Notes: generated by a model from the sequence alone, not told the origin. Positions 8,195-16,087 are shown, counted from the first letter of the stretch. The stretch: 64,000 bases of DNA from JAJRRH01 sp047638815 (GCA_047638815.1 JBLIMR010000009.1:1-64000), one strand, 5' to 3'. Numbers and translations: made by a program.

Positions 8195-9064
8195 ATGTCA
8201 GAAATAATTGAAGTAGAAAGAAAATATACTAAAAAACCCGATTGGCTGCGAGTAAAACTGCCGATAGGAAAAGAATATGTGGAAGTAAGACAAATCGTAT
8301 CTGAACATAAATTACATACCATTTGTGAGAGCGGTAGTTGTCCTAATATGGGTGAATGTTGGGGAAACGGAACAGCTACCTTTATGATCTTAGGGAACAC
8401 CTGTACAAGATCATGCGGATTTTGTAATGTGCATACGGGTAGACCTTTACCCGTTGAAATAGAAGAACCTAAAATGGTTGCCGAATCTATTCGTTTGATG
8501 AAATTGAAACACGCTGTAATCACTTCGGTTGATAGAGATGATTTGAAAGATGGAGGTTCTATGATATGGACAGAAACCGTAAACGAAGTGAGAAAAGCAT
8601 GCCCAGGAATTACTATGGAGACACTTGTGCCAGATTTTCAGGGCAAATGGGAAAACCTACAACGTATTATTGATGTGAATCCCGAAATAGTGTCACATAA
8701 TCTTGAAACTGTTCGTAGGTTAACGAAAGAAGTTAGAGTACAAGCAAAATACGACAGAAGCCTTGAGGTTCTCAAAAGATTAAAGGAAGGTGGGATGAAA
8801 ACAAAATCGGGTATTATGTTGGGTTTAGGTGAAACAGAAGAAGAAGTATGCGAAACCATGGATGACTTGCGAAGCGTTGGTGTTGATATATTAACTTTAG
8901 GTCAGTATCTGCAACCCAGCATAAAACATTTGGTGGTTATCGAATTTATTAAACCTGAAATCTTTGCCAAATATAAAGAAATAGGCTTGAATAAGGGCTT
9001 TCGCTTTGTTGAAAGCGGACCGCTAGTAAGGTCCTCTTATCATGCGGAGAGACATTTATTTTAG
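8195..9064 (+). CDS. lipA: Lipoyl synthase LipA (radical SAM)
   Basis: LipA inserts two sulfur atoms into octanoyl groups of lipoate-dependent enzymes. The 289-aa product has the auxiliary cluster cysteines C44, C49 and C55 (CESGSCPNMGEC), the radical SAM motif C70-x3-C74-x2-C77 (CTRSCGFC) and the C-terminal RSSYHAE block with the serine that ligates the auxiliary cluster. LipA consumes its auxiliary cluster and needs resupply by carrier proteins, which makes its place in the suf operon meaningful. Confidence 0.97.
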   Translation: MSEIIEVERKYTKKPDWLRVKLPIGKEYVEVRQIVSEHKLHTICESGSCPNMGECWGNGTATFMILGNTCTRSCGFCNVHTGRPLPVEIEEPKMVAESIRLMKLKHAVITSVDRDDLKDGGSMIWTETVNEVRKACPGITMETLVPDFQGKWENLQRIIDVNPEIVSHNLETVRRLTKEVRVQAKYDRSLEVLKRLKEGGMKTKSGIMLGLGETEEEVCETMDDLRSVGVDILTLGQYLQPSIKHLVVIEFIKPEIFAKYKEIGLNKGFRFVESGPLVRSSYHAERHLF

Positions 9065-9087
9065 TAAAACGTAAAATATTTAAAAAC

Positions 9088-9540
9088 ATGTCAGAACATA
9101 AAGTTTATTTAAGATGGAATAATAAGGGCGAAGATTTCTTGTACAAAACTTATGATCGCAGTCATTTGTGGGAATTTGAAGGTGGAACTTTAATCAAAGC
9201 TTCTGCGGCTGCGGATTATCTGGGTAAAGCAGAGTTAGTAAACCCAGAAGAAGCTTTTGCGGCATCACTGTCAAGCTGCCACATGCTCACATTTTTGGCT
9301 ATTGCTTCCTTGAAAAAATATATAGTATCAACTTATGAGGATAATGTAGTAGCCATATTGGGAAAAAACGAAAAACGAAAAATGGCAGTAAAGACATTGT
9401 ATCTAAGACCGAATATCACCTTTGAAGGAGATAACATACCGGATAATACAACAATAGATGAAATGCACCACCGTGCCCATCAAGAATGTTTTATTGCCAA
9501 TTCGGTTTTAACAGAGATAATTGTTGAACCGGTTTATTGA
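9088..9540 (+). CDS. OsmC-family peroxiredoxin-like protein
   Basis: OsmC proteins reduce organic hydroperoxides with a pair of cysteines. Both are visible in the 150-aa product: one in SLSSCHMLTFLA and one in HHRAHQECFIANSV. The gene is 23 bp after lipA and same-stranded, so it is probably part of the operon, consistent with protection of Fe-S enzymes from peroxide. A 133-bp gap follows before the next gene. OsmC and Ohr share this fold; the sequence fits the broad OsmC group best. Confidence 0.93.
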   Translation: MSEHKVYLRWNNKGEDFLYKTYDRSHLWEFEGGTLIKASAAADYLGKAELVNPEEAFAASLSSCHMLTFLAIASLKKYIVSTYEDNVVAILGKNEKRKMAVKTLYLRPNITFEGDNIPDNTTIDEMHHRAHQECFIANSVLTEIIVEPVY

Positions 9541-9673
9541 AGTAATAGAGAAAGTCTCTATGCTGTTTTGGACAAAAAAGTTAGGATTTAATACTTTCCG
9601 AAAAGGGTTAATATATAATAGCAAGATTCGATAAAGAACGAAAAAATAAACAAAAAAAGGGAAAATTATAGAG

Positions 9674-10687
9674 ATGAAAACAGCAGAAAACACTAAGCAT
9701 TATGGGCTTTATTACCCTTTCCAAAAAATGGATTTCAGTCAACAGAAATGTTTCTTAACTGGTCAAAATATAGATTCTGAAGAAGAACACATCTTTGTTT
9801 TTCCAGAGTGGATTATGGATCGTTATTCAATACGTGACAAAACTTTAAAAATGTTAGAGGGAAGTATCCTTAAGTATAAGGATATGAAAACACCTTGTCA
9901 TAGTAGCTTTATTAAAGACGCTATAGACCCTTTGGAAAGAGAAATTGAAAAAGCTTTTACAAAAGGATATAATGCAGTAGTTAAAGTTCCTGAAGAGCGA
10001 CTATTTCAATGGATGGCTAAAATAATGTTAGGTGTTTTATACAACGATATTGGTATTGAAAAAAGAAAATTCGATTTGGAGGGAAAAAAATTTGCTTTGC
10101 CTGCATTCTTGAAAAAAAGATTCCAAAAGCTTCATTTAATATTACAGTCTTTGGTTTTTCCAATGGAATTTAAAGGGACCAAATTATGGAGCATTAAGGT
10201 ATTTAAAATCAATATTTCTAAAGATATTTTCAACTATAAAGATGATTCCACCAATCTAAACTTCTCTTTAGGAATGCATGATTTTGGAATCGTTGCTTGC
10301 TTGCAAGATAACGGTGCTGTTGCTATTCATGAGCAGGGAATATTAGAAAAATTTTCAAATAAAACTTTACATCCCGTTCAGTTTGAGGAAATTTGTGCAA
10401 GATTCATTTATACCAATTACTTATTAAATATTTATGCGGAATACACGATAAAGTCAACAGAAGATAAAGTAATTGTAGAATCTGCTCCTTTGAGTGGAAC
10501 TAATAATAAACCTTTGTTTGATCGATGGGACAATGATATGTTCGCACAAGTGCTATCACTTTATTGGAAGCCATGGGGTATAACAAAAGATGAAATTATA
10601 ACGCTTGGGAATTCTCCGATCAGTTATTTAGAAAATAATGATACATATGTAATTGTTGAACCCGAATCTATTAAACTGCAACATTAA
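9674..10687 (+). CDS. Unknown protein (337 aa), possibly a degenerate HNH-like fold at the N-terminus
   Basis: I do not recognise an established family. The first 80 residues contain C26 in KCFLTGQ, H39 in EEHIFVFPEWI and C75 in KTPCHSS, a spacing that recalls HNH-type zinc folds of the C...EHI.P.W type but without a full set of zinc ligands. The rest is a mixed alpha-beta region without signal peptide or membrane segment. It is 133 bp after the OsmC gene and 10 bp before the next small gene, and lies before sufS, so it appears to be co-transcribed with the SUF genes. Confidence 0.6.
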   Translation: MKTAENTKHYGLYYPFQKMDFSQQKCFLTGQNIDSEEEHIFVFPEWIMDRYSIRDKTLKMLEGSILKYKDMKTPCHSSFIKDAIDPLEREIEKAFTKGYNAVVKVPEERLFQWMAKIMLGVLYNDIGIEKRKFDLEGKKFALPAFLKKRFQKLHLILQSLVFPMEFKGTKLWSIKVFKINISKDIFNYKDDSTNLNFSLGMHDFGIVACLQDNGAVAIHEQGILEKFSNKTLHPVQFEEICARFIYTNYLLNIYAEYTIKSTEDKVIVESAPLSGTNNKPLFDRWDNDMFAQVLSLYWKPWGITKDEIITLGNSPISYLENNDTYVIVEPESIKLQH

Positions 10688-10697
10688 TAAAAGAACG

Positions 10698-10877
10698 ATG
10701 ACAATGACCATAATTAAAGAAGGCATGTTTCTGAAAGATTTAAATGAAGAGTTAGATGCCATAATTGAGGAAACATTCATTGATAACGTCTTTGGATTTG
10801 TAAATGTTGTGTGGCAAGATAGTCTAATAAGATTCGATAAAAAAGTAAAAAACAAATACCATAAATGGCGGAAATGA
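10698..10877 (+). CDS. Small unknown protein (59 aa) before sufS
   Basis: The frame could open earlier at 10653, but that start lies inside the preceding gene. The ATG at 10698 (MTMTIIKEG) fits the gap best. The product is acidic in its first half and basic at its end (KKVKNKYHKWRK). No family is recognised. Its TGA stop overlaps a sufS start codon at 10874 in an ATGA arrangement, which argues that it is translated and coupled to sufS. Confidence 0.6.
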   Translation: MTMTIIKEGMFLKDLNEELDAIIEETFIDNVFGFVNVVWQDSLIRFDKKVKNKYHKWRK

Positions 10878-12130
10878 TATTGACAAAAAATACAGGAAAA
10901 GCAATCTTTTTTGATGTTCATGAAATTCGAAAAGACTTCCCCATCCTTTCACGGAGGGTAAATGATAAGCCATTGATTTATTTCGATAACGGTGCTACTA
11001 CCCAGAAGCCGAAACATGTGATTGATGCCATTGTAGAATGCTACACCACTCAGAACGCCAACATTCACAGAGGAGTTCACCGCATGAGTCAGGATGTAAC
11101 CAATGAATACGAAAATGCTCGTATTACGGTTCAAAAACATATAGGTGCTAAACATGAAAACGAAATTATTTTTACTAAAGGAACTACCGAAAGTATCAAC
11201 TTTATAGCTACTGCGTTTGGTAAAAAGTATGTGAATGCTGGAGATGAGATTATCGTGAGTGAGATGGAGCATCACAGTAATATTCTCCCATGGCAGCAGT
11301 TATGCGAAGAAAAAAATGCCGTACTGAAAGTTATTCCAATGACCGACAGTGGAGAATTGAGGATAGATAAATACAAAAAATCACTTTCAACAAAAACAAA
11401 ATTGATTGCAATTGCTCACGTATCAAATACACTTGGCACGGTAAATCCCGTAAAAGAAATGATTGCTATCGCTCGCTCAAAAAACATTCCGGTGCTTGTA
11501 GATGGTGCCCAATCAATCCCTCATGTAAAAGTGGATGTTCAAGATTTAGATGCAGATTTTTATTGCTTTAGTGGACACAAAGTGTATGCTCCAGCAGGAG
11601 TAGGTATTCTTTACGGAAAAGAACAATGGCTTAAAAAACTTCCTAACTATCAAGTGGGAGGTGGAACCATTAAAACGGTTTCATTCAATACATCAGAATA
11701 CGCAGAATCTCCTCTCCGATTTGAGGCAGGTACTCCAAATATTGAGGGGTGCATTGGTCTGGCAGCGGCACTTGATTATATCAACATACTTGGTATTGAA
11801 AACATTGCAGTTTATGAACAGGAACTACTGGAGTATGCTACAGAAAAACTTTCTGCAATTCACAATTTACAGATTATCGGAACGGCAAAAGAAAAAGCAA
11901 GTGTAATTTCTTTTGTGGTGGAAGGCATCCATCCGCTCGACATAGGAATACTACTTGATGCACAGGGAATAGCAGTTCGAACAGGACACCACTGCACACA
12001 ACCAATAATGGCACATTATCAAATTCCAGGGACTGTGCGTGCAAGTTTTTCATTTTATAATACAAAGGAAGAAATAGATGTTTTGGCTAATGCGATTGTT
12101 AAATCAATTAAACGGATAAATCAAAAATGA
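10865..12130 (+). CDS. sufS: Cysteine desulfurase SufS
   Basis: SufS is the PLP enzyme that takes sulfur from cysteine and hands it to SufE. The product shows the aminotransferase V fold, FDNGATTQKP and NIHRGVHRMSQD near the start, the PLP lysine in YCFSGHKVYAP and the active-site cysteine in RTGHHCTQP, which marks the SufS group. The longest frame starts at 10865 (421 aa). A second ATG at 10874 overlaps the upstream stop as ATGA and may be the true start. sufE overlaps the end by 4 bp. Confidence 0.97.
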   Translation: MAEMILTKNTGKAIFFDVHEIRKDFPILSRRVNDKPLIYFDNGATTQKPKHVIDAIVECYTTQNANIHRGVHRMSQDVTNEYENARITVQKHIGAKHENEIIFTKGTTESINFIATAFGKKYVNAGDEIIVSEMEHHSNILPWQQLCEEKNAVLKVIPMTDSGELRIDKYKKSLSTKTKLIAIAHVSNTLGTVNPVKEMIAIARSKNIPVLVDGAQSIPHVKVDVQDLDADFYCFSGHKVYAPAGVGILYGKEQWLKKLPNYQVGGGTIKTVSFNTSEYAESPLRFEAGTPNIEGCIGLAAALDYINILGIENIAVYEQELLEYATEKLSAIHNLQIIGTAKEKASVISFVVEGIHPLDIGILLDAQGIAVRTGHHCTQPIMAHYQIPGTVRASFSFYNTKEEIDVLANAIVKSIKRINQK

Positions 12131-12579
12131 TAGAGATAAAAACAATAGAAAATATAGAGAAGGAACTCGTTGAGGATTTTGCAGAGTTTGAGGATATATT
12201 TGACAAATTTGGGTACCTAATTGATTTAGGGAAAAATTTAAAAACATTGGATGAAGTACTGAAAACCGATAACTGTATGATAAAAGGATGCCAGGCACAT
12301 GTGTGGCTGCATAGTGAATTAAAAGACGGGAAAATAATTTTTCAGGCAGATGCGAATGCAGATTATGCGAAAGGACTTGTTGCTATGATGATTCATGTAC
12401 TTTCAGGACATACACCTGTTGAAATTATTAATGCACCACTTAATTTTATTGAAAGGATAGGATTTAAAAGTATGCTTTCGATGAAACGTGCCGGAGGATT
12501 GGATAGCATGATAAAGCAAATGAAACTTGATGCGATGGTCTACAATGCAAAATCTTCAAATACTTTCTTAACTCAATAA
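12127..12579 (+). CDS. sufE: Sulfur acceptor protein SufE
   Basis: SufE accepts persulfide sulfur from SufS and passes it to SufB. The 150-aa protein has the expected length and the catalytic cysteine in MIKGCQAHVWL, with the SufE-typical YLIDLGKNL and SGHTPVEI segments. Its ATG overlaps the sufS TGA as ATGA. It ends the operon. A weak inverted repeat (CCTGATAATTATCGGG, 12595-12610) lies 15 bp later but has no T run. Confidence 0.96.
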   Translation: MIEIKTIENIEKELVEDFAEFEDIFDKFGYLIDLGKNLKTLDEVLKTDNCMIKGCQAHVWLHSELKDGKIIFQADANADYAKGLVAMMIHVLSGHTPVEIINAPLNFIERIGFKSMLSMKRAGGLDSMIKQMKLDAMVYNAKSSNTFLTQ

Positions 12580-12746
12580 AAAATTGAATTAAATCCTGAT
12601 AATTATCGGGAGCAACGCTTTATAGAAATAGAGAATATGCAATACACCTAATAATGCAATCCTCTTTTACAATAATGCCCCCTCTCTTATACCGTTGTTT
12701 TTTATTGGCTAAAAATAACTGGGATATAAATTACTTAGGTTTTAAA

Positions 12747-12933
12747 TCAGCTTGAAGTTGGGTTGAAAATTGTCTGTTGCGCTATTCTTCTGTTACGTTC
12801 CTTGTTCCATTCATTAACCAATTAAAATTCCGATAATCAAAACGTTAGATTCGCCAATAGCTTATAGAAGATACTTGCTATACTTGTTTTCGGTCCGTAA
12901 TCGTTGCCTAATTTTTCGAAAGAATTTTATCAT
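12747..12933 (-). pseudogene. DUF6090-family gene relic
   Basis: Read on the minus strand from the ATG at 12933, the DNA gives MIKFFRKIRQRLRTENKYSK, the standard DUF6090 N-terminus, then a stop, then AIGE and VLIIGILI as in the family's membrane segment, and after a frameshift NEWNKERNRR. This matches the intact start of the DUF6090 gene at 41832. At least two stops and one frameshift make it non-functional. It lies just downstream, in the minus direction, of the core-like sequence at 12983-12991, so it looks like the last, decayed cassette of the array. Confidence 0.8.
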
Positions 12934-12982
12934 TGGTTTTTGTTCTAATGTAAACTATGTCCCTTTACCATACCCTAATGTT

Positions 12983-13179
12983 GGTTAACGACCCGGCTAA
13001 GAAACGTAGGGGAGTTTGAACCCCTGCCTTTTCAGTTTAGTACTTAGCCAAGCCAAATGTTTTTGTAATTATTTTTCTTTTTTCGTTATCAAAATTTTGG
13101 TTTGGCGGTTTTCAATCGAAGCTCTGAACTTTCAATTTACCACCGAAACACCTATGTTTTCTTAGCCCATGTTATGGGC
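12983..13179. repeat. Large imperfect inverted repeat, attC-like, after the DUF2752 gene
   Basis: The left arm GGCTAAGAAACGTAGG (12995-13010) pairs with the right arm around 13152-13167, whose reverse complement is GGCTAAGAAAACATAGG: 15 of 16 paired positions match, with one extra base. Outside the arms lie GTTAACG (12984-12990) and GTTATGGGC (13171-13179, next to its own complement GCCCAT). The interior contains a small hairpin, AGGGG/CCCCT, and another CTTAGCC (13043-13049). The element starts 10 bp after the stop of the gene at 13189. Layout and size recall large attC sites of integrons; function is inferred. Confidence 0.65.
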
Positions 13180-13188
13180 TTTTATCTT

Positions 13189-13503
13189 CTAAAACCACTT
13201 TAATATTCGAATTCCAAATTCCCTTAATAGTAATTTTGACCACAAAACAAAAAGCAAAGGAAGAACAAAAAAACTTAAAATATTATACTCTAATGCACCA
13301 TTAAAATCAAAGTGCATTAGATGCATAATACTTCTTGTCATACCTGTTGAATAAACATAATCTTCAACTCCAAAAAATGCAAAAACACTTATACTTCTTC
13401 CTTTATCAAAAAAATTTACTGGCATCATCCATAAAGAAATCGGAATTGCTGCAAGTGTTATTATTTTTAGATATTTCCAAGTGTTTATGACTAAATCTTT
13501 CAT
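13189..13503 (-). CDS. DUF2752-like small membrane protein
   Basis: The 104-aa protein has three hydrophobic segments and a YSTGMTRSIMHLMHFDFNGAL block that matches the CPxCGLTRA...GDxxAAL core of DUF2752 proteins, except that the usual cysteines are missing. It starts directly after the stop of the TM2-domain gene, so the two are translated together; the pairing of these two families is common. It would sit in the cytoplasmic membrane. Function of the family is not known. Confidence 0.75.
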   Translation of the reverse strand: MKDLVINTWKYLKIITLAAIPISLWMMPVNFFDKGRSISVFAFFGVEDYVYSTGMTRSIMHLMHFDFNGALEYNILSFFVLPLLFVLWSKLLLREFGIRILKWF

Positions 13504-14196
13504 TTAAAGTGTATCTGTATATTCCCCTCCATTAGGTTTTAGGTCTCCTGTAATAATCATTATCAAGTCTATCAGCGCCCATATACCACAACCGCCAAGA
13601 GTTAATAATTGAATTATTCCAATACCTATATAGCCCAAATAAAATCTATGTATTCCTAAACCCCCAATAAGAATGACTAATAACAAAGCAACTAATTGAC
13701 TTTTCCCACCACTAGAAGGTGTTGGTGCGCCTGAAATATTATTTTTTTCTAGCTTTTTTTGTTTTTTATCTATTCTTTTTAATATTTTATTCACTCTTTT
13801 TTCAAGTTTAGTATTTAACAGTACTTGGGATTTTTCATTATTTTGGGTAACCGTTTTTCCTAACTCCGATATTTTATTATTTGCGATGGGAACAAAACTT
13901 TCAACTGTTGAAGTAATCAGTGTATTGTCAAACGTATTATAATTTATAACTTCTTCTTTTGATTTATACGAAAAATTAGAGATAGATATATTCTTGGGAA
14001 CTTCCTTGGCTGCTGCTATTTCAGTATTTTTAAATTTCTGTTCTTTCTCTTTTTTCCCTTTTACACTTACATGAAAACCTTGGTTGTATTTTCTTTTTTG
14101 AATAAAATTCCCTGTAACAACCTTATCTGATGTTGAACAAGATGCAAATAGTATAGCTATTATAAGTAGTCCGATTAATTGTTTAATAATTTTCAT
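13504..14196 (-). CDS. TM2-domain lipoprotein
   Basis: The 230-aa product starts with a lipoprotein signal peptide (lipobox LFASC, Cys20), has a polar, lysine-rich middle of about 130 residues, and ends in a TM2 domain (VALLLVILIGGLGIHRFYLG and GGCGIWALIDLIMI, about residues 165-225). It is unusual to find a lipid anchor and two transmembrane segments in one protein. It begins 147 bp after the core-like GTTATGGGC at 14351-14343 and is the first gene of a two-gene cassette with the DUF2752 gene. Confidence 0.8.
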   Translation of the reverse strand: MKIIKQLIGLLIIAILFASCSTSDKVVTGNFIQKRKYNQGFHVSVKGKKEKEQKFKNTEIAAAKEVPKNISISNFSYKSKEEVINYNTFDNTLITSTVESFVPIANNKISELGKTVTQNNEKSQVLLNTKLEKRVNKILKRIDKKQKKLEKNNISGAPTPSSGGKSQLVALLLVILIGGLGIHRFYLGYIGIGIIQLLTLGGCGIWALIDLIMIITGDLKPNGGEYTDTL

Positions 14197-14342
14197 TTTA
14201 ATTTTCTTTTAATTCTTCCTACTCGTAAGGTTTTTCGGTTTCACCCCGTTTTTAGATCAGTTTCTGGTCTCTGATTATTTTGTTAGTCATTCTTATTCTG
14301 TTAGATGGTCAGCCTGTTTTTGACCGTCATGTTATTTTAATT

Positions 14343-14509
14343 GCCCATAACGGCAGTTTGTCTAAAAACCTAAATGTAGTCGCTGAGATTCGCCTGTACG
14401 ATTTTTTTCAAAGATAGGAGGACAGGAATGAAATTCAAATTTCATAGTTTTTAGACAGTCTGACGGTTCGGCTAAACTGCGTTTTAATGCAGTTTAGGTC
14501 TTGTTGTGT
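14343..14509. repeat. attC-like inverted repeat with hairpin repeat copy 2
   Basis: The outer arms AACGGCAGTTTGTCTAAAAA (14349-14368) and TTTTTAGACAGTCTGACGG (14448-14466) pair at about 17 of 20 positions. The left arm is preceded by GCCCATAAC (14343-14351), the reverse complement of GTTATGGGC. To the right lies the hairpin CTAAACTGC (14472-14480)/GCAGTTTAG (14489-14497) with a GTTTTAAT loop, then TTGTTGTG. On the minus strand the element lies between the SRPBCC gene and the TM2 gene, as a cassette recombination site would. The remainder of the gene-free stretch 14197-14621 shows nothing else recognisable. Confidence 0.65.
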
Positions 14510-14621
14510 TTAGTTTTTCGTATCTTATTCTAACAAAACAGAAAGGTTCCTTTTACCTAATATAGGCGTTTGTAACGTTAGTGATGTCTTCATTTTAATT
14601 ATTGGATCATGTATGTTCAAA

Positions 14622-15092
14622 TTAATTACCTGATTCTTCAAACAACTCTTTTAACACCGTTGCTCTATAGCTGAATATTTCGTCCAATTTATTCTTTATA
14701 ATAAGTTGGTTTGCGATCTTTCCCAAGATTCCGAATGGAGGTTTGTAACTCACAATGTCCGTCATCAACGTCCCTTTAGAAGTTGATTCCAAAAAATGTT
14801 GATGATGCCAGATTTTATAGGGCCCAACTCTTTGTTCATCCACAAAATAATGTTTGTCGTTAATATGTGTAATTTCTGTAACCCAAGTTGTTTTTATTCC
14901 CAACAACGGGGATACTTTATAGCTTATAATCATGCCTTCGTACATTTTATCGGGAAGGTCTTTGGAAACAATGTCAAAGCCCATATAATCTGGTGTAATG
15001 AGTTTCAAATTTGTTGGACTTGATATAAAATCCCACAATTCATCAATGGAACTATTAAAATGTTGACTGTGCTTTTTTTGATAGAAACCCAT
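14622..15092 (-). CDS. SRPBCC-family (START-like) protein
   Basis: The 156-aa cytosolic protein has the helix-grip pattern of ligand-binding SRPBCC/polyketide-cyclase-like proteins: SIDELWDFISSPTNLKLITPD at the start, a beta-rich middle with THINDKHYFVDEQRVGPYKIW, and a long C-terminal helix. Such proteins bind small hydrophobic ligands, but the ligand cannot be read. It starts 2 bp after the stop of the small Lacal_2735-type gene, so the two share a transcript and probably one cassette. Confidence 0.85.
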   Translation of the reverse strand: MGFYQKKHSQHFNSSIDELWDFISSPTNLKLITPDYMGFDIVSKDLPDKMYEGMIISYKVSPLLGIKTTWVTEITHINDKHYFVDEQRVGPYKIWHHQHFLESTSKGTLMTDIVSYKPPFGILGKIANQLIIKNKLDEIFSYRATVLKELFEESGN

Positions 15093-15094
15093 AT

Positions 15095-15268
15095 TTAATC
15101 AGTTTTTTGTAAGTTCTCAATTTGCTTAAGAATTTCATGTGCTTCTGCCGTTTTACCATCACTTAACTTTCTGTTAGAGGTTGACAAATTATAAGCTTCT
15201 TTTAATAACTCTTGGTATTTATCTTGAAGCTTGTCGAGCTTTGATTTCTTTTTAAATAGTCCAAACAT
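15095..15268 (-). CDS. Lacal_2735-family small protein (57 aa)
   Basis: Minus-strand translation gives MFGLFKKKSKLDKL, then KYQELLKEAYNLSTSNR and an AEAHEILKQIE tail. The MFGLFKKK start, the LSTxNRxxSD middle and the charged coiled-coil-like helix are those of the short Lacal_2735/DUF6435 proteins of Bacteroidota. Their function is unknown. The gene is preceded by the compact attC-like hairpin at 15342-15389 and followed after 2 bp by the SRPBCC gene. Confidence 0.8.
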   Translation of the reverse strand: MFGLFKKKSKLDKLQDKYQELLKEAYNLSTSNRKLSDGKTAEAHEILKQIENLQKTD

Positions 15269-15341
15269 AAATCCTTGTTTTAAAGTAAAGTGTCCGAATT
15301 ATACAACACTTCACGATTAGTAATAGCTTCTTTTTAATTAA

Positions 15342-15389
15342 ACACAACGTTTGGCTAAGCAGCGTTTTAATGCAGTTTAGCCGTTGTTT
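15342..15389. repeat. Compact attC-like hairpin, copy 3
   Basis: This is the clearest recombination-site-like element. The outer stem is ACAAC (15344-15348)/GTTGT (15383-15387). A 4-nt bulge is present on one side only. The inner stem is GGCTAA (15353-15358)/TTAGCC (15377-15382), continued by GC pairs with one A-A mismatch. The loop is GTTTTAAT (15364-15371). On the minus strand it reads AAACAACGG...CCAAACGTTGTG, with terminal RYYYAAC-like and GTTRRRY-like boxes. One-sided bulges and a split stem are the structural features IntI recognises in folded attC sites. It separates the WG-repeat gene from the Lacal_2735 gene. Confidence 0.7.
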
Positions 15390-15436
15390 GAAAATCGTAT
15401 CTTCTTTTAGAAATCAGATATAACCTTTTACTTGGC

Positions 15437-15967
15437 TTATTCATCTATCCAATATTTTTGTTCGTAATTAATATTTGGTAGTTGCTCTTTTGTAGTAGCA
15501 GTAAAATCTGATTTTACTTGACCTGTCAACCAATCTACCCAACCCCATTTCCCATCTTTGCTTACAGCTAAATAAGTTGAGCCGTTATTGTTGTATCGTT
15601 GATAGTCTGTATAAATACATAAAACTGTTTGTTTTGCTTTTTTTCCATAAGACCATTCCGTAAGATAGAATCCGACTTTTCCATTATTATACACGGCCGA
15701 AAAATTACCATTAAAAGGTATATTTCTTAAGCTATCATATTGCATAGGGATTAATTCTTTAGTTTGAGTTCCTTCATACATCCATTGATACATTCCCCAC
15801 TTTTTGGTTTTTTTATTTCTTGCTTTAAAAACTCCATCTTCATTTTCTTTATCCATTTCTATATTATCTGCTTTTAGTTTTTTTAGCAGTTCCTTTTCAG
15901 GAAATGATTGCGAATAACTAGATAGTGTGAAAAATGCTGTAATTAATATTAAAAATAGTTTTCTCAT
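15437..15967 (-). CDS. Secreted WG-repeat protein
   Basis: A longer frame opens at 16024, but the ATG at 15967 begins a good signal peptide (MRKLFLILITAFFTLSSYSQS) and is preferred. The mature part contains WG-type repeats: KWGMYQW, KVGFYLTEW and KWGWVDW. WG-repeat proteins are exported proteins of unknown function. It is the first gene next to the attI-like region at 15985-16087, the position of the newest cassette in an integron. Confidence 0.75.
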   Translation of the reverse strand: MRKLFLILITAFFTLSSYSQSFPEKELLKKLKADNIEMDKENEDGVFKARNKKTKKWGMYQWMYEGTQTKELIPMQYDSLRNIPFNGNFSAVYNNGKVGFYLTEWSYGKKAKQTVLCIYTDYQRYNNNGSTYLAVSKDGKWGWVDWLTGQVKSDFTATTKEQLPNINYEQKYWIDE

Positions 15968-15984
15968 TTTGTCTTTTTTTATGT

Positions 15985-16087
15985 TTGCCAACTTGTTGTT
16001 AAACCAAATATAAACATTATACATGTTTTAACTCCCTATAGTATCTGTTAATTGAATAATTCTGTCAATTTATTGTAAATTAGCCAT
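15985..16087. promoter_or_regulatory. Conserved region upstream of the integrase, candidate attI-like site
   Basis: The sequence between the first cassette and the integrase ATG contains three blocks that recur with identical spacing at 41862-41926: TGTTAAACCAAATA (15997-16010), GTTTTAACT (16025-16033) and CTGTTAATTG (16045-16054). The blocks are AAC/GTT-rich, as expected of recombinase binding boxes. Block-to-block distances of 29 and 20 bp are kept at both sites, and 45 of 70 aligned bases match. Read on the minus strand the first cassette begins at AAGTTGGC (15995-15988). It may also hold the divergent promoters. Confidence 0.6.

Noticed and set aside
13005..13028. Hairpin AGGGG-loop-CCCCT reading like a tRNA T-arm (GGGGTTCAAAC on the minus strand)
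   Set aside because: No acceptor stem, D-arm or anticodon arm can be built around it; it is better explained as part of the large inverted repeat 12983-13179.
13161..13180. Hairpin GCCCAT-GTT-ATGGGC after the DUF2752 gene as a simple terminator
   Set aside because: The T run is short and interrupted, and the sequence doubles as the core shared with the 14343 element; a terminator role is possible but not the best explanation.
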